Under the pieces are notes generated by a model. That model did not search any database. It was not told the DNA's origin and saw nothing but the letters and a program-made list of their open reading frames with translations. Shown here piece by piece: positions 62,151-64,000 of a DNA stretch of 64,000 nt (position 1 is the stretch's first letter; the number at the start of each line of letters is the position of its first letter). The position numbers and the translations under genes were made by a program. This DNA comes from Piromyces finnis (Eukaryota > Neocallimastigomycota > Neocallimastigomycetes > Neocallimastigales > Neocallimastigaceae): NCBI GenBank assembly GCA_002104945.1, contig MCFH01000008.1, positions 186,001-250,000 on the forward strand, written 5' to 3'.

Positions 62151-64000
62151 ATGGATGAACCAATCAACAATATTAACAACGAAAATGTCAATATAGACAA
62201 TGCTAATCTCACTTTATTGAGATCAGAAAATGAGAATAATTCAGAAGCAGAAATGATTCCTTCAATGAACATGGATGAAAATAATGCTCCAATTTTTTCT
62301 GGTAATGATGACATGGTTGGAAAAGATGAACAAAACTTATCTTCCCCGATAATGTATTACAATTATAATGGATTTATTCCATATCCCTATTTCCCAATGC
62401 AAGCAGGAGCTGAAGGTTCTTATTTCCAACCAGTTCCAGCTCAAGTTCCTCATTCAGCTAATCCAGCTCAAAATCCAAACACTAATACGGTGTTCTCTTC
62501 TTCACAATCATCACCAGTTGCTTCTTCAATGATTCCAATGAATAGAATTCCAAGCAACAGTTCAAATTCAACACCAACAAATGAGTCTCTTCCTCCAACT
62601 TCTGTTCCAAATGGTATTCCTCCACCAACATCCAATCTTTCAGCATCTGGTATTCCTCCACCAATGGCTGCTATTCCAGCCATGCCACACATTCCATTTT
62701 TCCCACTACCACAACTTTCACCATCACCAATGCCAATAATTCCATCTAATTTTAGTGTAGCTCAAGCATATCCTTCACCAAATCATGGTTTTGCTCCATT
62801 AGTTTCTCCTATTAATCCTGGACCAGGACCAATGAATAGTCATCGTTTCCATTATGGAAAAGGTCAACGTCATATGGCATTTAATAATGGTAATGGAAAT
62901 AATCCTCATTTTAATAAAAACAATCAACCAACCAATAATTTATATATTAAGGGTTTAAAGTCTGAAATAAATGATGAATCACTTCAAGATCTTTGTAAAG
63001 AGTAAGTATTTATTAATAAAATTTTTTATTGATAATAATTAATGATGATTTATATATATAATTTTTATTATATAAAGATGGGGTACTATTGTTTCTTCCA
63101 AGGCTATAATTGATAATAAAACTAATGAATGTAAGGGTTATGGTTTTGTTATGTATGAAACAGAAGACCAAGCTAAACAAGCTATGACTGAATTAAATAA
63201 CTTAGGTTATCAAGTATCATTTGCTAAGGAATCTTTCAGTACTCGTTTAAAGAATCTTCAAGATAATGTCACTACAAACATTTATATGTCTAATTTACCT
63301 TTAAATATGAATGAAGAAGTAATTATTAATAATAATTAATAGAAAACTGCATAATAATTAAATATATATTGATTTAAATTTTCTTTTATAATTTATATAT
63401 CATTTATTTATTTTCAATCAAACATTTTTTCACTATTTTATAATTATTACTAATATAATATATATATATACAATTTCTATTATTACTTTTATTCAAATAA
63501 TAAAGCAATTTTTAGAATTATTCCAACCATACAAGGTTATATCATCTATTATTTTATATGATCAAACTGGCGCAAGTAGAGGTGTAGGTTTAGCAAAGTT
63601 AGAAAATAGAGATGATGCTCAAGTTATTATTGATAAATATGCAAACACTATATTACCAGGAGGTAAAAATCCGTTACAAGTTCGTTTTGCTGACAGTGAA
63701 GCCCAAAAAAAATTAAAGGGACAAACTATTCACAAGAAAAACTATCGTAACAATCAGGATTATCATAATGTAAATTCATTTAATTGATTTCTTTTTATAT
63801 AAAAAGAATTTTAATGATGATCATCATTATCTTCATAATCATTATTTAATATATCATTAAATATTTATATATATTTTTAAAAAAAAATTTTATTTTAAAT
63901 ATTAAATTATGTTTAATTTTTAATATAAATCTAGCTACATCAAAGAGGTAATATTCCTTACTATAATCAAAATAGAGGAATGAATGCCTTTAATCCAAGA
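62151..64000 (+). CDS. RBMS-like two-RRM RNA-binding protein, 3' end outside window
   Basis: Four exons are visible: 62151-63001, 63078-63318, 63506-63769 and 63935 to the edge. The first 255 residues are low complexity, rich in Asn, Pro and Ser (YYNYNGFIPYPYFPM, GIPPPTSNLSASGIPPP). RRM1 begins NNLYIKGLKSEINDESLQDL with RNP1 KGYGFVMY. RRM2 begins TNIYMSNLPLNMNEEQFLE with RNP1 RGVGLAKL and continues NPLQVRFADSEAQKKLKG. Order and motifs match the RBMS/MSSP family and similar fungal proteins, which bind AU-rich single-stranded RNA and regulate mRNA stability. The target here is unknown. In RRM2 the usual aromatic of RNP1 (GFA) is Leu. Exon joints NEE|QFLELF and KE|WGT keep the frame. Confidence 0.88.

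Overview
The window is very AT-rich eukaryotic nuclear DNA with many homopolymer and AAT/CAA microsatellites, GT..AG introns, and genes on both strands separated by 0.5-4.4 kb of almost pure A+T. It contains a fungal-type fused HIS4, two small STF2/TMA10-like hydrophilins, a HAL/NPR-type kinase and a PEX3, so the source is a fungus. Base composition and intron style best fit an early-diverging zoosporic lineage, most likely an anaerobic gut fungus (Neocallimastigomycota). That placement is inferred from composition and gene content; no search was run. A dictyostelid was considered because of the similar base composition, but the fused histidine gene and STF2-like proteins argue against it.

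Left part (1-22.6 kb): the 3' part of an AFG2/SPATA5-type AAA ATPase (-, cut by the window edge), a LAMTOR2 Ragulator subunit (+), Arp2/3 subunit ARPC2 (-), two divergent STF2-like paralogues (one with an intron, one without), biotin-protein ligase BPL1 (-), PEX3 (+) and a CaMK-like kinase (-).

Middle part (22.6-47.2 kb): a 2353-residue coiled-coil plus leucine-rich-repeat protein with an internal 33-residue repeat (-); a HIS4 gene (+) whose histidinol dehydrogenase segment, including an intron with a CAA microsatellite, is duplicated in tandem and in frame; and a 1563-residue PTEN-like/C2/formin protein (+).

Right part (47.2-64 kb): eIF2B alpha (GCN3-like, +), a HAL4/SAT4-like kinase (-), the DEAD-box helicase DBP4/DDX10 (-), a 2 kb stretch with decayed coding relics, and the 5' part of an RBMS-like two-RRM protein (+, cut by the right edge).

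There is no operon structure. Common themes are ribosome and translation control (AFG2, DBP4, eIF2B alpha), nutrient signalling (LAMTOR2, HAL-type kinase, HIS4) and actin dynamics (ARPC2, PTEN-formin). The two strongest points for follow-up are the HIS4 protein with two dehydrogenase domains and the PTEN-like formin. No tRNA, rRNA, transposon or CRISPR array was recognised. Splice sites were placed by eye, and those of LAMTOR2, ARPC2, BPL1, HIS4, the formin, eIF2B alpha and the RRM gene give uninterrupted reading frames.
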